A DNA stretch of 64,000 nt from Entomomonas sp. E2T0 (GTDB taxonomy: Bacteria > Pseudomonadota > Gammaproteobacteria > Pseudomonadales > Pseudomonadaceae), in NCBI RefSeq assembly GCF_025985425.1, contig NZ_CP094972.1, positions 2,666,001 to 2,730,000 of the forward strand, in the 5' to 3' direction. This document shows, in pieces, positions 32,696 to 41,454 of the stretch. The number at the start of each line of letters is the position of its first letter. The first letter of the stretch is position 1. Made by a program: the position numbers and the translations under genes. A model generated the notes under the pieces. It was not told the DNA's origin, ran no database searches, and saw nothing but the letters and a program-made list of their open reading frames with translations.

Positions 32696-33679
32696 TTAAA
32701 CCTGACTAAATTTTCGTCCTTTCAATGTGTTACGAGTATCTAATATTTGCTTGATGGAGCTAATATCCGTTTCTATATATTCTAAGGTGGTTTTTAGGTT
32801 AGTATGCCCCATCAAATCTTTGACTAAATGCAGATTACGATCAGGGTCTTTCATCAGGTCTGTTCCTAGTGTATGTCTGAAACGATGTGGGGTGATTCTG
32901 CTGCTGAGTTCTATGGAAAGGGATTGAAAGACATTAGATACTCTGTCTAAGGTCATTTCTTTGGTTAGGTTTTTTCTAGCTTTTAAGGTATAGCGGTTAA
33001 CATTAAAGAGTTGGTCATCTTTGTTAAACCCTTTGCGAACAGCTATTTGGATAATATTTTCTAGCCAAGGCAATAAGCTATCGCAGATAGGTACTTGGTA
33101 TTCTCGATGAGTCTTTGAGCCTTCGAATCGTATGTTAATTAATTGGTTTCTTAGGTCTACGTCTCTGAGTCTCAAATGAATGAGTTGGTTACGTCTAATA
33201 CCTGTATAATAGAAAGTTTCAAAGACTGTTCGCCAAAACCATACAGGATGTAGTTTGCCAACAGGTTGCCCTTGTTGATCCTTTGCTTGAGTCTCTTCTA
33301 AATATTCTCTAGCCAGTACGATTGAAAATTCAGTAATGGTTTTTTTCTTTTTTTTAGGTACTGGAACAGTGAGTTCTAAGAAGGGGTTTTTAGGATAATG
33401 GAGTAGGTTGTGTTCTATACCGTAGTTGAAGATGGCTTTTAGGTGCCTAATATAGGTGTTCCAACTCACATAGGCTAATCCTCGGTTAAGTTCTTTTCTT
33501 CGCCATGTAAGTAGTAGTTTAGGCTCAATGCTATGGATATCCATTCCTTGGTGTTCATTAAGGAGTGTTTGTAGTTTGTTGATAGCTTTACGATAGCTGC
33601 TGACTGTATCTTTTCGAATAATTCGGGAGAATAAAAATTCTTCAAGTAGTTCTTGGCAGGTATATATAACGGGTACCAT
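32696..33679 (-). CDS. Tyrosine recombinase / integrase, second copy
   Basis: This 327-residue paralog of the neighbouring integrase has long blocks nearly identical in the middle (GKLHPVWFWRTVFETFYYTG; ITPHRFRHTLGTDLMKDPD), while the first 80 and last 30 residues differ. Catalytic Arg, HRFRH, GHTN and Tyr (TLEYIETD) are all present. The variable ends are the parts that contact arm and core DNA, so the two enzymes may recognise different sites. It is followed upstream by the relaxase gene with a 34-base gap. Confidence 0.92.
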   Translation of the reverse strand: MVPVIYTCQELLEEFLFSRIIRKDTVSSYRKAINKLQTLLNEHQGMDIHSIEPKLLLTWRRKELNRGLAYVSWNTYIRHLKAIFNYGIEHNLLHYPKNPFLELTVPVPKKKKKTITEFSIVLAREYLEETQAKDQQGQPVGKLHPVWFWRTVFETFYYTGIRRNQLIHLRLRDVDLRNQLINIRFEGSKTHREYQVPICDSLLPWLENIIQIAVRKGFNKDDQLFNVNRYTLKARKNLTKEMTLDRVSNVFQSLSIELSSRITPHRFRHTLGTDLMKDPDRNLHLVKDLMGHTNLKTTLEYIETDISSIKQILDTRNTLKGRKFSQV

Positions 33680-33713
33680 TATCTAATTTCCTGATGTTTA
33701 ATCATATAGCACA

Positions 33714-35699
33714 TTAATTGCTTAAGTTATCTTGCTGTGTCTCTGTTTCAGTTTTTAAGGTTAAAAAGGGGTTGTCATGAGGTATAAATTCTTTGTAAAA
33801 CGATTCTGAATTTAATAAATAGCCTTGAATGATTTTGCCCTTTTTACGTGGCCCTTTGACTTCGCATTGCCATATATTGAGTTCATCGGGTCGTTTTTTA
33901 TGGAGTTTTTGTTGTTCAAACCCTCTTTGTACCCAACGCCATGTTTCCAGTTTGATCGATTTTGCTTTAAGTTGTTCTATTTCAGGGTGTTCGTGAGTAA
34001 ATCGCTGAAAGATACCTGGTGAAACTATGAGGAGCTGTTGTTCGATTATGTGTAGTTTGGCGTTGCTGTCATTGATAGGTAGTTTATGATGTTCAATTTT
34101 AAATTGAAGCCAATTTACAAAGTGTTTACCTATTTCTTTGGGTGAAAGTTCTTGCTGTGCATTGATAATAAAGGCTGGTTGTGATTTTTCTGGGTTGTCT
34201 ATTTTTTCTGTTATTTCAAACGATTGTTTATTTTTATTTACTACTTCTTTACATTCTGTATTATTGATTTCATCATTTATTTCTGATCTTTCTGGGGTTA
34301 TATCATCATTAAATAGCGCAAGTATGTTATCTGTATCATCTTCAGTATTAAGTTCAAAGTTTTTGGTTTCTTTGACAGGTGACTGAGTAAGTATATTGCT
34401 TGGCGTATCTTCTAATAGGTTGACTGTGTTATCAGTATTATTGATTAGATTATGTTCTTGACCCGTGTCTAAATTTGTTTGCTTAACAGTTGGTTCAGCC
34501 AATAGGTTTATTTCTGGTTCATTGGTTGTTTTGGTTGGTTTATCTTCACTAAAAGCAATAGTTCCATCAAATACTGAAGGTGTTTGTTCTGTATTGTTCC
34601 AGATTAAGGTAGGCAATATTCTGATCAGAGAGAATTCTTGTTGCCAGTTGTTTGATTGATCGCTCACAGTGGCTTTCCATATAGCTTTTTCCTCTTCTGT
34701 GGCTTGGATAATGCCAAAGGATTGTAGTTCGTCAAATAGTTTGGTGTTGTTGCTAGGAATGCCTTCAAATCCATTGCTTAGTAGGTAGGCTCTTACTTTG
34801 TCAGCTACTGTTTTGCTCATTAACCACAAGCCTGTGTTGGTTAACCATGCATCACCTGGTGTTTTGTTGATGATCAATTCATTTTTAATCAAGTGTTGTA
34901 AGGCTGTAATCAGTTTTTTCTGAAGTGAGTTGTTAGGAGCTTGGATAGCTTTGTCAGGATTAGCTCCAATATTTTTAGCAGTAGAGATTTTGTCCGCTTT
35001 GTTAACAATTTCACCCAACACACCTGCCTGTTCATAACGCCCTGCTAGTAAGTTAAGTAGGTTGCTCCACAGTTCTGGATAGTTGGATAACCAGTTCATT
35101 ATTTCTGGTGCAATGATTTTGTTGTAGAGTAGCCCTGCTGCTGCATCATGTAGATGGTAGTCGCGTCCTTTGATGTATTTAAAGCGATAGGGTTGTTTGA
35201 TTGGTTCCATCCAAGGATGCCAGTGTGTTCCATCTTGTAGCTGTACATGTATATCGACAGCAATTTTACCTATATCGTGGAGTAGTCCTCCATAGGCGAT
35301 AGCTGCTGTCCAAGCATCGGCTTGGACAGCTTGGTCTTCTGGTGGTGCTCCAGGTGGTAATAAGTAGCTTTGACGCAATCTTAGGGCATTGGCGATCAGT
35401 TCTAAACCATGATCTAGCATTCCACCTAAATAGGCATGGTGGTGGCTTTCAGAGGCAGGGAATTGTTGTACCAGTTGAGCATAGCGTTCTATAGGCAGTA
35501 GATAGATGGTGTAGAAGTTTTCTTTAGATAAGGAGGTATGCTGCCATATATGACTTAATATCGCTTGTCTTAGGTCTGTTTGCAGTAGTTCTTTTGCCGA
35601 TAATGGCTGTAAATAACCCTGTTGCAAGTTATGTTTAACTTCACTGGGTATGGTCTTTTTATCCACCAACCCAAGTAGTGTTCGTAGTTTAATGAGCAT
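33714..35699 (-). CDS. traI: MobH-type relaxase (TraI_2 family) of the ICE
   Basis: This 661-residue conjugative relaxase of the MobH class is expected to nick the origin of transfer. The N-terminal TraI_2 domain carries the HD-type metal residues: HHH in ASESHHHAYLGGMLDHG (near 85-100) and GGLLHDIGKIAVD (near 137-149). The middle (about 395-510) is a low-complexity Asn/Thr/Glu-rich linker. The C-terminal domain, with VNWLQFKIEHHKLPIND and WQCEVKGPRKKGKIIQGYLL, matches the DNA-binding end of ICE relaxases of the PFGI-1 group. An array of short repeats lies directly upstream. Confidence 0.92.
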   Translation of the reverse strand: MLIKLRTLLGLVDKKTIPSEVKHNLQQGYLQPLSAKELLQTDLRQAILSHIWQHTSLSKENFYTIYLLPIERYAQLVQQFPASESHHHAYLGGMLDHGLELIANALRLRQSYLLPPGAPPEDQAVQADAWTAAIAYGGLLHDIGKIAVDIHVQLQDGTHWHPWMEPIKQPYRFKYIKGRDYHLHDAAAGLLYNKIIAPEIMNWLSNYPELWSNLLNLLAGRYEQAGVLGEIVNKADKISTAKNIGANPDKAIQAPNNSLQKKLITALQHLIKNELIINKTPGDAWLTNTGLWLMSKTVADKVRAYLLSNGFEGIPSNNTKLFDELQSFGIIQATEEEKAIWKATVSDQSNNWQQEFSLIRILPTLIWNNTEQTPSVFDGTIAFSEDKPTKTTNEPEINLLAEPTVKQTNLDTGQEHNLINNTDNTVNLLEDTPSNILTQSPVKETKNFELNTEDDTDNILALFNDDITPERSEINDEINNTECKEVVNKNKQSFEITEKIDNPEKSQPAFIINAQQELSPKEIGKHFVNWLQFKIEHHKLPINDSNAKLHIIEQQLLIVSPGIFQRFTHEHPEIEQLKAKSIKLETWRWVQRGFEQQKLHKKRPDELNIWQCEVKGPRKKGKIIQGYLLNSESFYKEFIPHDNPFLTLKTETETQQDNLSN

Positions 35700-36085
35700 G
35701 TATTTCTCCGACGAGCGCAGCGAGGTGGAGGATATTCCCTTTGGCCTTTTAATTAGTCCTTAAGCCTTTTTAGGGTAAGCCCCTTACCCCTTAATTACCC
35801 TTCCCTTTAGCCTTTTAGAAGCCTTTTGACCTTTTTACGCCTTTTACCCTCGTAGGAATATAGTTAAATAGAAATTACTCATTTCCATTTAACTGTGTTC
35901 TTTTTTTCAACTAATGTAATACTAATTTTATAATCTTGAGATTTATTATTACCAATAAATGCTTATTGAAAGATGTGTTATTTTTTTAAAGCATAATTAT
36001 AGGAAAAAACATATTAATGACGCAGATAATGTATTAAGAATACTTGGAGCGCATGTCTTTAGTTGAATTAAGAAAAGGATTTATC
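35700..36085. other. Iteron-like non-coding region upstream of the relaxase gene; candidate oriT/oriV
   Basis: No gene is seen in these 386 bases. Between about 35740 and 35850 the plus strand repeats (A/G)GCCTTTT or a close variant six times, mixed with CCCTTACCCC and TTACCC tracts, so the strands differ strongly in purine content. Such strand-asymmetric direct repeats next to a relaxase gene are typical of transfer or replication origins. The assignment is inference. Confidence 0.5.
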
Positions 36086-36616
36086 TCACAAATCTTTCTC
36101 ATAAATAAACCTTGTTAAACAGGATATTAATAGATCAATACTTTGTTTAAAATTATCTTGTTGATCTCTAATTCCATATGACCATTTCTCTCCATGAAAC
36201 AGGTTATTTCGTAAACGTAAAACAATTATCAATATTGCAGCAAGCGTTTCTTCAGGTTCATTTGTTTCCCCCAACAAAACAGCTTTAACTAGTTCTTTTT
36301 TATCAGGTTTACGAAAATACAGATCATCAAATAAATAATTTGTACCATCATTTGAAATGTATCTATTTTGAAAATAATTAAGATGTGGCATCCAAAATAT
36401 ACTAGATAACTTATTATCTTTTTTCAATTCATTAACTTTATCAATAATTTTTTGGGCTGAAGCAGATTTATTTAGTAGTCTATTTTCAAAGAGCATCCAT
36501 AAAAGACTAAAACTATTAATAGATAGCAGTTCTTCATTAGGAAGAGAACAGAAATTGCTTTCAAACTTTTTTAGAAAATCATATGTCTCTTTAGTAACAG
36601 TCTGTTGTATTGTCAT
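36086..36616 (-). CDS. Hypothetical HEPN-like helical protein
   Basis: This 176-residue protein is predicted mostly helical. Near residue 140 it carries RLRNNLFHGEKW, which contains the Rx4H pattern (R-NNLF-H) of HEPN domains, many of which are RNases in toxin-antitoxin and abortive-infection systems. The rest does not match a named family for me. AAGGAAAAG lies before the ATG. It stands alone between the relaxase region and umuDC, with no clear antitoxin gene beside it. Cargo status is likely; the activity is inference. Confidence 0.6.
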   Translation of the reverse strand: MTIQQTVTKETYDFLKKFESNFCSLPNEELLSINSFSLLWMLFENRLLNKSASAQKIIDKVNELKKDNKLSSIFWMPHLNYFQNRYISNDGTNYLFDDLYFRKPDKKELVKAVLLGETNEPEETLAAILIIVLRLRNNLFHGEKWSYGIRDQQDNFKQSIDLLISCLTRFIYEKDL

Positions 36617-36901
36617 TTCTTTTCCTTAATGTAATCTATCTAAAAACCTTACCTAAATACATATTCGCAATAATTACATTATATTTTATTTTTCAGTGCA
36701 TAAAATGCTGATATTAGACCAAAGTCGTATAATTCTTATTGACTAACATAAATTTATAGCTATATCATTCAGTTATGATTTTTGTTTTATCCTCTTTGAT
36801 AACTCTATTTATCGCATTCATTTCCAAAAATAATGAGCATGATGCCTAGGGATTTTGGCCTACGGACTTTGTATTGTATTAATTTTTTTGGAGATTTTCT
36901 C

Positions 36902-37348
36902 TTGGACAGAATAACCCGTGCTGTTGTACTTGGCGGTGTCCGTGAGGTCGTTGAACGTTACCTACCGCTTGTTAATAACCCCGTTAGAGCTGGTTTTCCC
37001 TCACCTGCTGATGACTACTTAGAAACTAAACTTGATCTTACAGAACATTTAATTCCACATCCTAGTGCTACCTACTACATTCGAGCAGCAGGTGATTCTA
37101 TGATTGAGTATGGAATATTTGATGGTGATTTACTAGTCGTTGATCGTTCTCTTGAAGCCAAAGTTGGTGATATTTTAATTGTAGCTATTGATGGTGAGTT
37201 AACCTGTAAACGTTTAGCTTATATGCCTAATTCACTTTGTTTGGTTTCTGGCAATCCTGAATACCCTACTATTCCTTTAGAGGATAAAGATGTTCATGTA
37301 TGGGGTGTCGTCATACATACTATTCATTCTTTAAGAGGTAGAAGTTAG
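36902..37348 (+). CDS. umuD: UmuD-like autoproteolytic subunit of DNA polymerase V (LexA/UmuD S24 family)
   Basis: The S24 self-cleaving fold is complete: cleavage pair Ala-Gly in VRAGFPSPADDY, nucleophile Ser in AAGDSMIEYGIFDGDLLVVD and general-base Lys in DGELTCKRL. After cleavage, UmuD' activates UmuC for translesion synthesis. I chose a TTG start at 36902, with GGAG eight bases upstream, which gives 148 residues, close to the usual UmuD length. The longer ATG start at 36833 has no ribosome-binding site and adds 23 residues not seen in relatives I know. The stop overlaps the umuC start. Confidence 0.85.
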   Translation: MDRITRAVVLGGVREVVERYLPLVNNPVRAGFPSPADDYLETKLDLTEHLIPHPSATYYIRAAGDSMIEYGIFDGDLLVVDRSLEAKVGDILIVAIDGELTCKRLAYMPNSLCLVSGNPEYPTIPLEDKDVHVWGVVIHTIHSLRGRS

Positions 37349-38610
37349 TGATTGGTCTTATTGATTGCAATAACTTTTATGCTTCTTGTGAACGTGTATT
37401 TAACCCAAAACTTGAAGGTAAACCCATAGGTATTCTTTCCAACAATGATGGCTGTGTCATAGCTCGTTCTAATGAGATTAAGCCTCTTGTGCCTATGGGA
37501 ATGCCTGCTTTTAAAATATCTCCTGATATTCGTAAACATATCACTTTACTTAGTTCTAATTATGAGCTTTATGGAGATATGAGCCGAAGGGTATTTAACA
37601 CGATTAATGAGGAAGTTTCAGATTTGGAAATTTATTCAATAGATGAAGCTTTTATTCATTTATTAGCTTATGCCAATCCTGTTGATTATTGTAAGCATTT
37701 AAGAAAGATCATTAAACGTAATACAGGTATACCCGTTAGTATTGGTCTATCATCCAGTAAAACCCTCGCGAAGCTAGCCAATCATGTAGCAAAAAAGAAT
37801 CCTGAATATGAGGGAGTCTGTCTTTTAAATGCCGATGATACATTATTAGATGATCTATTAAAGGAATTACCTACTTCAGAGATATGGGGTGTTGGCAGTA
37901 GAATCGCTACTAAATTATTATCATTGGGAATAGAAACTGCTTGGCAGTTGCGAGAGGCCGATTTAAAGTATATTAGAAAGCATTTTTCAGTACTTTTGGA
38001 ACGTACTATTCTTGAGTTACGTGGAGTTTCTTGTATTGAGTTAGATGATTTTGAGACTCCCAAAAAGAATATAATGACTTCAAGAAGTTTGTCACATACT
38101 ACAAGTAATCTTTATTATTTGAGTCAAGCCATTAGATTACATGTTAATAGAGGTGCTGAAAAGTTAAGAAAACAAAACTCTGTTGCACAAGCTGTAATGG
38201 TTTTTCTGAAAACAAATCGCTTTCAAGAAAGTCACCCACAATACAATCCTTCTATTGTTATTCCTTTACCCTTTCCTACTGATGATACCAGTGTAATTGC
38301 TAATACCGCTAAAGAAGGATTAAAAGCTATTTATCGTAAGAACTATTTATTTATGAAAACAGGTATTATGTTACTGGATCTCATAGATAAAGATCGTATG
38401 CAATTAGACTTATTTAATTCTTCACAACCAGTTGAGAAACAAAGTCGTGATAAACTGATGGGTACCATTGATAAGATTAATAGTAAGATGGGAAGAGGTA
38501 CTATACAAGTGGGTTGTACTAAAGCTAGTGCTAACACAAGTATAAAACGAAACTTTCTCAGTAAGCGTTTTACAACCAGATGGAATGAACTACCCGTTGT
38601 TAAAGTTTAA
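37348..38610 (+). CDS. umuC: UmuC-like Y-family DNA polymerase V catalytic subunit
   Basis: This 420-residue error-prone polymerase has LIDCNNFYASCERVFNP at the N-terminus (metal Asp and steric-gate region), LEIYSIDEAFIHL (SIDEA catalytic motif near 100), a helix-hairpin-helix region ELPTSEIWGVGSRIATKL near 180, the little-finger domain, and a C-terminal LDLIDKDRMQLDLF beta-clamp-binding-like segment. The GTG start shares its G with the TAG of umuD, so translation is coupled. Such umuDC pairs are frequent ICE cargo giving UV tolerance and mutability. No clear LexA box was seen upstream. Confidence 0.95.
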   Translation: MIGLIDCNNFYASCERVFNPKLEGKPIGILSNNDGCVIARSNEIKPLVPMGMPAFKISPDIRKHITLLSSNYELYGDMSRRVFNTINEEVSDLEIYSIDEAFIHLLAYANPVDYCKHLRKIIKRNTGIPVSIGLSSSKTLAKLANHVAKKNPEYEGVCLLNADDTLLDDLLKELPTSEIWGVGSRIATKLLSLGIETAWQLREADLKYIRKHFSVLLERTILELRGVSCIELDDFETPKKNIMTSRSLSHTTSNLYYLSQAIRLHVNRGAEKLRKQNSVAQAVMVFLKTNRFQESHPQYNPSIVIPLPFPTDDTSVIANTAKEGLKAIYRKNYLFMKTGIMLLDLIDKDRMQLDLFNSSQPVEKQSRDKLMGTIDKINSKMGRGTIQVGCTKASANTSIKRNFLSKRFTTRWNELPVVKV

Positions 38611-38641
38611 CTCTTAAAAAATAGGTAGTATTATCTTTTCC

Positions 38642-38887
38642 TTACTCTGTTGTCTGTTGCTCTATTCGTTTTTTATTTCTGTTTTTAATTTTTTTAACAA
38701 CGAATTTAACTCCTAATGCTAGCACTCCAAGCACTGACAAGAAGATTGTTAGAACCAGAAAAATACCTAATTTATTGGTTCTTCTACGAGGTTTTGGCTT
38801 TATTTTAGGCCGCATGCTGACATTTAGTTTTGGAGTTGGCTTAAACTTATCCATTAGAGTAAGCAGTATGAAACTTAATAATTGCAC
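38642..38887 (-). CDS. Small single-pass membrane protein, unknown
   Basis: This frame of up to 81 residues begins at a GTG; an ATG at 38854 would give 70. It has a basic Pro/Lys/Arg-rich stretch (KPTPKLNVSMRPKIKPKPRR), one membrane helix (LGIFLVLTIFLSVLGVLALG) and a basic tail. The topology suggests a small inner-membrane protein. It lies downstream of the candidate effector-immunity genes on the same strand and could be an additional immunity or accessory protein. The ribosome-binding site is unclear, so it is less certain than its neighbours. Confidence 0.45.
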   Translation of the reverse strand: MQLLSFILLTLMDKFKPTPKLNVSMRPKIKPKPRRRTNKLGIFLVLTIFLSVLGVLALGVKFVVKKIKNRNKKRIEQQTTE

Positions 38888-38975
38888 CTTCTTTGTTCCT
38901 TTTATGACTTAACAAAAACTGCTTATGCTCTTATATGCAAAATACTCTGTAATGGTCTTAGTAAGATTTTATACT

Positions 38976-39668
38976 TCACAATTTATCACAATACAGTAAA
39001 CAATCTCCATCTGCATCATACATTGGTTTTATAGGATCTTTAATCTGTTGAATGGACCAATAAAAAGAGTCTTGCTCTTCATTTATTGGGTATATCCAGA
39101 ATGTGTTTTTTCCAATTTTCTTTCTTGTAGCCTTTGTACAGTTACCATCTAAATAATACTCTGCGTAATCAATTTCAAAAGCTGTATATTCTTCAGCTAT
39201 CCATTTGGCAGGACATATTCTATTACCTGCATCAATAAAAATACCATCTCCTGCTGTTAATAAACTTTGATCATTAAAATTGTCACCAGTATCTCTTTCT
39301 GGTCGATACCAATAATAAACTTTATCATTCCCTTTCCATAAAGGTTTATTATCTTCATTTAAGAATTCAACAAGATAACCTGTCATAGGCTCTCCGTTGC
39401 TATTAATTACATTTGCTTGTTGATCAAATTCAAATACCCCTGCTCCGATAGCAACTATGGCTCTTATATCCCATTTCGTTACACGTGATATTTTAAGAGG
39501 CCTGTTGATATCTTCTTTTGTCATTTTTAAAGAAGATTTTGGTGGAGAAGGCAATGGTGTATCACAATTAACCCTAGAGGTTTCACACTCAGGGTTATAG
39601 GCATTAGCATGTATAACATTATTCAATAGTAATATTAATATAAAAACAGGCCATTTTATAAATTTCAT
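38976..39668 (-). CDS. Secreted protein of unknown function; candidate periplasmic immunity protein
   Basis: This 230-residue protein has a clear Sec signal peptide (FILILLLNNVIHANA, cleavage near residue 23). The mature domain has several Cys (PECETSRVNCDTP; DGDCLLYC), fitting periplasmic disulfides, and no recognised family. It starts 5 bases after the stop of the peptidase-like gene, so the two are translated together. In type VI effector loci the gene after a cell-wall effector commonly encodes a periplasmic immunity protein. That role is inference from position and signal peptide. Confidence 0.6.
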   Translation of the reverse strand: MKFIKWPVFILILLLNNVIHANAYNPECETSRVNCDTPLPSPPKSSLKMTKEDINRPLKISRVTKWDIRAIVAIGAGVFEFDQQANVINSNGEPMTGYLVEFLNEDNKPLWKGNDKVYYWYRPERDTGDNFNDQSLLTAGDGIFIDAGNRICPAKWIAEEYTAFEIDYAEYYLDGNCTKATRKKIGKNTFWIYPINEEQDSFYWSIQQIKDPIKPMYDADGDCLLYCDKL

Positions 39669-39673
39669 AATAG

Positions 39674-41044
39674 TTATTCCAAATCATCTTTAATGGTTAG
39701 ATGAAGATGATGACGATGGTCATAATTAGTTGCTATTGCAGGTTTTGCACTTTTGTAGTTGATTCCAAGGTCTGTATATGTCATTGCCCAAGGAGCACCT
39801 AGCCATCCTAATTTAGGCATACCTAAAAAACTAAAATTCATTTCTAAAGCTTCAATCTTTATTTCTCTAGTAGAAGATATTCTATCTTGAGCTAGATAAA
39901 CATATAATTTTGTAGTTAGTGTTTTAGCCATGCTAGTTTTTGATGTTAATTCACTAACTTTTACGGGTGACCATGTGGCACCATTATTTCCAGTTTCTCG
40001 TGTTAAGGATACATTAACTTCTTCAGTTTTTTTAGTAGTAGGGTTTAGTACTTTAGCAGTAAATTTATTAATATCTAACCCCAATGAGTAACGATGATAT
40101 ATAGATCCAATAGCAGGTCGCCAAGCACTACTAACTGTTGCTGATACCATATTAAAATCACTCATCACTTTAAGCCAGTAATCAAATACGGATGGGTGAG
40201 TTCTTCTAATAGCCTCTTCTGCTGCCATTGTTTTATCACTAGCAAATGATTTATATCCTCTAGCATTTTGTGTAGAATTGTCTTGAAAGATCAATTTTCG
40301 CTCTATATTTCCATCTTTAAATAATAAAACACAACCATTTTTTGTTTCTTGCTTATTCACTACTTCAGGCAAGAAAATACCATTGTATAAAATTTTTAAA
40401 GCATCACTATATTTAGCTTTTGCAATATAAGAGTTAAGTATTCCATAAGCTTGACTTGCATCAGCCCATAGTTGATAAGTTATTTTGTAATCCCCCATAT
40501 TCAATGGAGCTTTTAATGTATGTTTATTATTTAGTGCTTTTTTTGCACCTAATTTTGGATAGACTTTCTGAGTTGCCCCTGTTGTCGGCCTAGAAGGATA
40601 TTCAATAGGAAATAATGGTTTAATTTCCAGACCGTCAGCTGCATCAGTTACATCAATTGCATATAGAGGCTGTACTGCTCTAGCAGGTAAACTAACGTAC
40701 CTAGATGCATGAAAAGGAATTGTAAATTTGCCCCCCACTTTATCGGATGTTTGGGGTTCTCTTATATATAGACGATATTGCCCTGTATTACTTACTGGTA
40801 AAGTCACCCCTCCATTGGTCGTTCCTGTTTTAGCTACAGTCCATGTTCCACTATTAGGGCTATCTGAACATACCCAAATATAGGGTAATGAGTTCCCCGC
40901 TGAAAGGATCATTCCTCCCAGATATACATTGAATTTAATATAATAAGTCACATCAAACTGTACCAAATTATCGCCTTTGGTATTGCTTATTACTTTCGCT
41001 CCAACTGTTGTTTTTTGAGGTGCTTCTGCTACGGTAGTTGTCAT
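39674..41044 (-). CDS. Candidate type VI effector with a C-terminal M15/LAS-type peptidase motif
   Basis: This 456-residue protein has no signal peptide. Residues 1 to about 140 are strand-rich and could be a delivery or adaptor domain. Near residue 320, SAWRPAIGSIYHRYSLGLDI contains His-x6-Asp, and the C-terminus has YDHRHHLHLTI with a His-x-His. Together these give the zinc-ligand set of LAS/M15 peptidoglycan peptidases (H, D, H). Conserved Arg in SSAWRP also fits M15 enzymes. The gene lies downstream of vgrG and a small adaptor-like gene and just before a secreted protein. A peptidoglycan-cleaving effector is the best reading, from motifs and context only. Confidence 0.65.
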   Translation of the reverse strand: MTTTVAEAPQKTTVGAKVISNTKGDNLVQFDVTYYIKFNVYLGGMILSAGNSLPYIWVCSDSPNSGTWTVAKTGTTNGGVTLPVSNTGQYRLYIREPQTSDKVGGKFTIPFHASRYVSLPARAVQPLYAIDVTDAADGLEIKPLFPIEYPSRPTTGATQKVYPKLGAKKALNNKHTLKAPLNMGDYKITYQLWADASQAYGILNSYIAKAKYSDALKILYNGIFLPEVVNKQETKNGCVLLFKDGNIERKLIFQDNSTQNARGYKSFASDKTMAAEEAIRRTHPSVFDYWLKVMSDFNMVSATVSSAWRPAIGSIYHRYSLGLDINKFTAKVLNPTTKKTEEVNVSLTRETGNNGATWSPVKVSELTSKTSMAKTLTTKLYVYLAQDRISSTREIKIEALEMNFSFLGMPKLGWLGAPWAMTYTDLGINYKSAKPAIATNYDHRHHLHLTIKDDLE

Positions 41045-41070
41045 GCTCTACAATTCCTTTTCCATTAGCC

Positions 41071-41444
41071 TTATAGACCTTTTACAAGTTCTAGTTTAAA
41101 AGGTAAAACAATGGTTTCTATTTGTGCTGTAATGGTTTTTTCTTTATCAGCTTCTAGTTGAAAATCACCTATTTCTTTCCAAGATCCATCATCACGTTGT
41201 ACTTCAAGGTGATAGGCATAGTGTCTGAATCCATTTTGATATAGCTCATTGATTCGCATTCGCTATTTATTATGTTGTTATCAGCTATTAAGGTTTTGGT
41301 ATATCCTGCATCATCTGTTTTACCCTCTATAGGCTCTTCAGAAGAATATTTAAAGCGATAACCTATTCCTACTATCGGTTCGAACTGTCCCATAAATTGT
41401 ATTCGTGCAGTCGCTCTGTGGTTATGTTGGCTGTGATCTGTCAT
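41071..41444 (-). pseudogene. Small VgrG-associated adaptor-like gene, apparently frameshifted
   Basis: Translation from the ATG at 41444 (AAGGAGT upstream) gives MTDHSQHNHRATARIQFMGQ and a transthyretin-like strand pattern (PIEGKTDDAGYTKTLIADNN). After about residue 62 the frame continues into an implausible tail and stops at 41169. Another frame, open from 41262 to 41071, carries a plausible continuation (GFRHYAYHLEVQRDDGSWKE). The junction contains a tandem GCGAATGCGAAT. A joined product would be about 120 residues. Its place between vgrG and the putative effector suggests an adaptor role; the frameshift is inferred. Confidence 0.6.
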
Positions 41445-41454
41445 TTTTTACTCC

